A DNA stretch of 7,635 nt from Malonomonas sp036526255 (GTDB lineage: Bacteria > Desulfobacterota > Desulfuromonadia > Desulfuromonadales > Geopsychrobacteraceae), in assembly GCA_036526255.1 (NCBI GenBank), contig DATCYW010000075.1:1-7635 (forward strand), read 5' to 3'. The position numbers and the translations under genes were made by a program. The notes under the pieces were generated by a model that ran no database searches, was not told where the DNA came from, and worked only from the letters and a program-made list of their open reading frames with translations. How positions within the stretch are numbered: position 1 is the first letter of the stretch; each line of letters begins with the position of its first letter. This document shows positions 6,549-7,635 of this stretch, in pieces.

Positions 6549-6635
6549 ATGGACCACAATGTAAAAAAGCGACTCACTTGGGTTGAGATGTATCTGGAAA
6601 CAAGGTCGAGTTGCTGTGTGATTCCGGTTTGGTAA
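6549..6635 (+). pseudogene. possible decayed N-terminus of an IS481-like transposase
   Basis: AAAGGAG (6537-6543) lies five bases before ATG 6549, which opens a 28-codon frame starting MDHNVKKRLTWVEMYLET and ending at TAA 6633-6635. The first 18 residues resemble, from memory, the N-terminal helix of IS481-type transposases just before their helix-turn-helix. The frame then gives SSCCVIPVW and stops, but the neighbouring frame from about 6599 continues with VELLCDSGLVKSWLND, which could be the remainder of such a helix after a frameshift. No catalytic DDE part and no second terminal repeat are visible. It could instead be a genuine 28-residue peptide gene or chance. Confidence 0.35.
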
Positions 6636-6666
6636 AGAGTTGGTTGAATGATCATATGATGATTTT

Positions 6667-6737
6667 GGTCGAGATGAGGTCGAGATGAGGTCGAGATGAG
6701 GTCGAGATGAGGTCGAGATGAGGTCGAAATCGGTCGA
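6667..6737 (+). repeat. 11-bp direct tandem repeat array (GGTCGAGATGA)
   Basis: Five identical copies of GGTCGAGATGA run head to tail at 6667-6721. A diverged copy starts at 6722 (GGTCGAAAT) and a last GGTCGA is at 6732-6737. The hexamer GGTCGA thus recurs at 6667, 6678, 6689, 6700, 6711, 6722 and 6732, close to the helical repeat of DNA, so all copies face nearly the same side of the helix. A lone GGTCGAG is also present at 6604. The unit length is not a multiple of three and no supported gene covers it. It may be an iteron-like protein-binding array or a simple slippage-prone minisatellite. Confidence 0.9.
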
Positions 6738-6850
6738 TCCGGGCGAACTGCTGGCGATCAAGTTCATACATGTGAGGCAGAAGAACGACTTACTGTCAGG
6801 TCGCAATTAACTTGGCCAGAGTATGGTAGTGCCAAGCTCAGGGAACCAAA

Positions 6851-6890
6851 AATAAAAGGCTGATTTCGATAAGGAAATCAGCCTTTTATT
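6851..6890 (-). terminator. strong bidirectional intrinsic terminator after the ABC ATPase gene
   Basis: A perfect 17-bp stem is formed by 6851-6867 and 6874-6890 around the 6-base loop GATAAG. Read on the minus strand, the arm ends CCTTTTATTTTTGG, an excellent U-tract, 60 bases past the stop of the ABC gene. On the plus strand the stem ends CCTTTTATTC, so it can also stop transcription coming from the left. It therefore separates the two converging transcription units. Confidence 0.85.
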
Positions 6891-6950
6891 CTATATCTCA
6901 TTGCTTGGCAGCTTAAAAAGCCGCGCCCAGCTCGAACCTTTGTTCTTGCA

Positions 6951-7622
6951 TTATTGAAATAAGCTTTCGGTGTGGACCAGACCATCTTTAATGTGAACTG
7001 TCCGATTTGCGCGTGCGGCAAGGTCTGTATTGTGGGTGATCATAATAATGGTTAGACCATTGCTGCGCAAAGAACGAAGGATGTCGAAAATCTTGTCACT
7101 GTTTTCACTGTCAAGGTTGCCGGTGGGCTCGTCCGCCAGCAGGATTTCCGGATCATTGACCAGCCCGCGGGCAATAGCAGTTCGCTGCATTTCTCCGCCG
7201 CTCAGTTGTGAAGGCACGTGGTTTAGGCGATGTTCCAGCCCTACCATTTCCGCCAGGCGGGTGACCTTCTCGGGAGTTGCCGGTTTCTTACTGAAGAGCA
7301 GCGGAAGAGCAATGTTATCAAAAACGCTCAGCCCGGGGATCAGGTAGAACTGTTGAAAGACGAACCCGATCTTGTCCCTTCGCAACTTGACCAGTTCGGC
7401 TTCGGGCAAACGAGAGGCGTCGACACCATCGATCAGCACTTCACCGCTGGTCGGTTGATCGAGACAGCCGAGGATATGCAGCAAGGTCGTTTTACCGGCC
7501 CCGGATGGGCCGGTAATGGCCAGAAGCTCTTCTTTGTCGATACGAAGGTCAATGCCGCGTAGGGCACGAACATTTTCTGCGCCCCGGCGGTAATTTTTTT
7601 CAATATTTTTAAGTTCAATCAT
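6951..7622 (-). CDS. ABC transporter ATP-binding protein, LolD/MacB-type
   Basis: The 223-residue product is a complete nucleotide-binding subunit that would power a membrane permease from the cytoplasmic face. All motifs are intact: Walker A GPSGAGKTT (38-46), Q-loop FVFQQ (87-91), signature LSGGEMQR (140-147), Walker B ILLADE (160-165), D-loop SGNLD-type GNLDS (168-172) and switch His197 in MITH. The length and the ADEPTGNLD sequence are typical of the LolD/MacB/FtsE-like subfamily, whose members drive lipoprotein release, macrolide or peptide efflux, or other envelope functions; the substrate cannot be read from this gene alone. The start ATG (7620-7622) forms ATGA, so an upstream gene, most likely the permease or a membrane-fusion protein, may end in a 4-base overlap; that gene lies outside the window. 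Upstream on the minus strand only AGG at 7633-7635 and AAAAGG directly before the ATG are seen, consistent with translational coupling. The gene ends in a strong terminator (6851-6890), so it is probably the last of its operon. Confidence 0.95.
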   Translation of the reverse strand: MIELKNIEKNYRRGAENVRALRGIDLRIDKEELLAITGPSGAGKTTLLHILGCLDQPTSGEVLIDGVDASRLPEAELVKLRRDKIGFVFQQFYLIPGLSVFDNIALPLLFSKKPATPEKVTRLAEMVGLEHRLNHVPSQLSGGEMQRTAIARGLVNDPEILLADEPTGNLDSENSDKIFDILRSLRSNGLTIIMITHNTDLAARANRTVHIKDGLVHTESLFQ

Positions 7623-7635
7623 CCTTTTATCGCCT

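Larger units (their letters stand above)
6321..6950. other. 630-base intergenic region rich in structured and repeat DNA
   Basis: No full gene is visible between the 978-residue gene and the convergent ABC ATPase gene. The region holds, in order, a wobble-containing 17-bp stem (6341-6387), a perfect 13-bp hairpin (6421-6449), a short RBS-preceded reading frame that resembles a transposase start (6549-6635), an 11-bp tandem repeat array (6667-6737) and a bidirectional terminator (6851-6890). It is more A+T-rich than the large genes to its left. A 96-codon minus-strand open frame (6516-6806) is an artefact of reading through the repeat array. Confidence 0.6.

Noticed and set aside
6667..6737. 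CRISPR array
   Set aside because: The units are 11 bp and directly abutting, with no spacers and no cas genes.
6516..6806. 96-codon minus-strand open frame with LISTSSRPHLD repeats
   Set aside because: The protein repeat is simply the 11-bp DNA repeat read three units at a time. There is no RBS and no non-repeat domain.
6718..6810. Short plus-strand frame after the repeats (MRSKSVDPGELLAIKFIHVR...)
   Set aside because: It is 30 codons long, its ATG lies inside the repeat unit without an RBS, and I recognise no family. It might be a fragment of a decayed gene, but that cannot be supported.

Overview
The window looks like chromosomal DNA of a Gram-negative bacterium. It holds a small lipoprotein with a proteobacterial-type lipobox, strong AAGGAG-type ribosome binding sites, a sigma70-like promoter and a LolD/MacB-type ABC ATPase. 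A deltaproteobacterial (Desulfuromonas/Geobacter-like) host would fit, but that is an impression and not a demonstrated assignment. Four protein genes can be supported. By eye, the two large central genes are clearly richer in G+C than the lipoprotein gene, the ABC gene and the intergenic DNA around them.

Layout: 1-241 has no gene I can support and ends in a compound hairpin. 242-517 (minus) encodes a 91-residue lipoprotein. 518-973 is a divergent intergenic region with a terminator-like compound hairpin (821-871), followed by a good sigma70-type promoter (900-928) and a strong RBS. 974-3280 (plus) encodes a 768-residue unrecognised protein rich in Trp, Cys and Pro. A 103-base gap with two tandem hairpins follows. 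3384-6320 (plus) encodes a 978-residue multidomain protein that resembles a propeptide-bearing M4/M36-type zinc metallopeptidase but carries HELGGH (HExxxH) in place of HExxH. 6321-6950 has no large gene. It holds two strong hairpins, a possible decayed transposase start, an 11-bp tandem repeat array and a bidirectional terminator. 6951-7622 (minus) encodes a complete ABC-transporter ATPase, probably the last gene of an operon that enters from beyond the right edge.

The two big genes look like one transcription unit: one promoter, same strand, matched RBSs and a short gap. Neither product has a recognisable signal peptide, and both end in a Cys-x-Cys-acidic tail (CVCDE and CGCD). My working view is that they form a two-protein module: a Cys/Trp-rich beta-sandwich-like protein plus a metallopeptidase-like partner with CARDB-like beta domains. 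Its function is unknown, and this pair is the most interesting content of the window. The flanking lipoprotein and ABC genes point away from it and are probably unrelated housekeeping or envelope genes.
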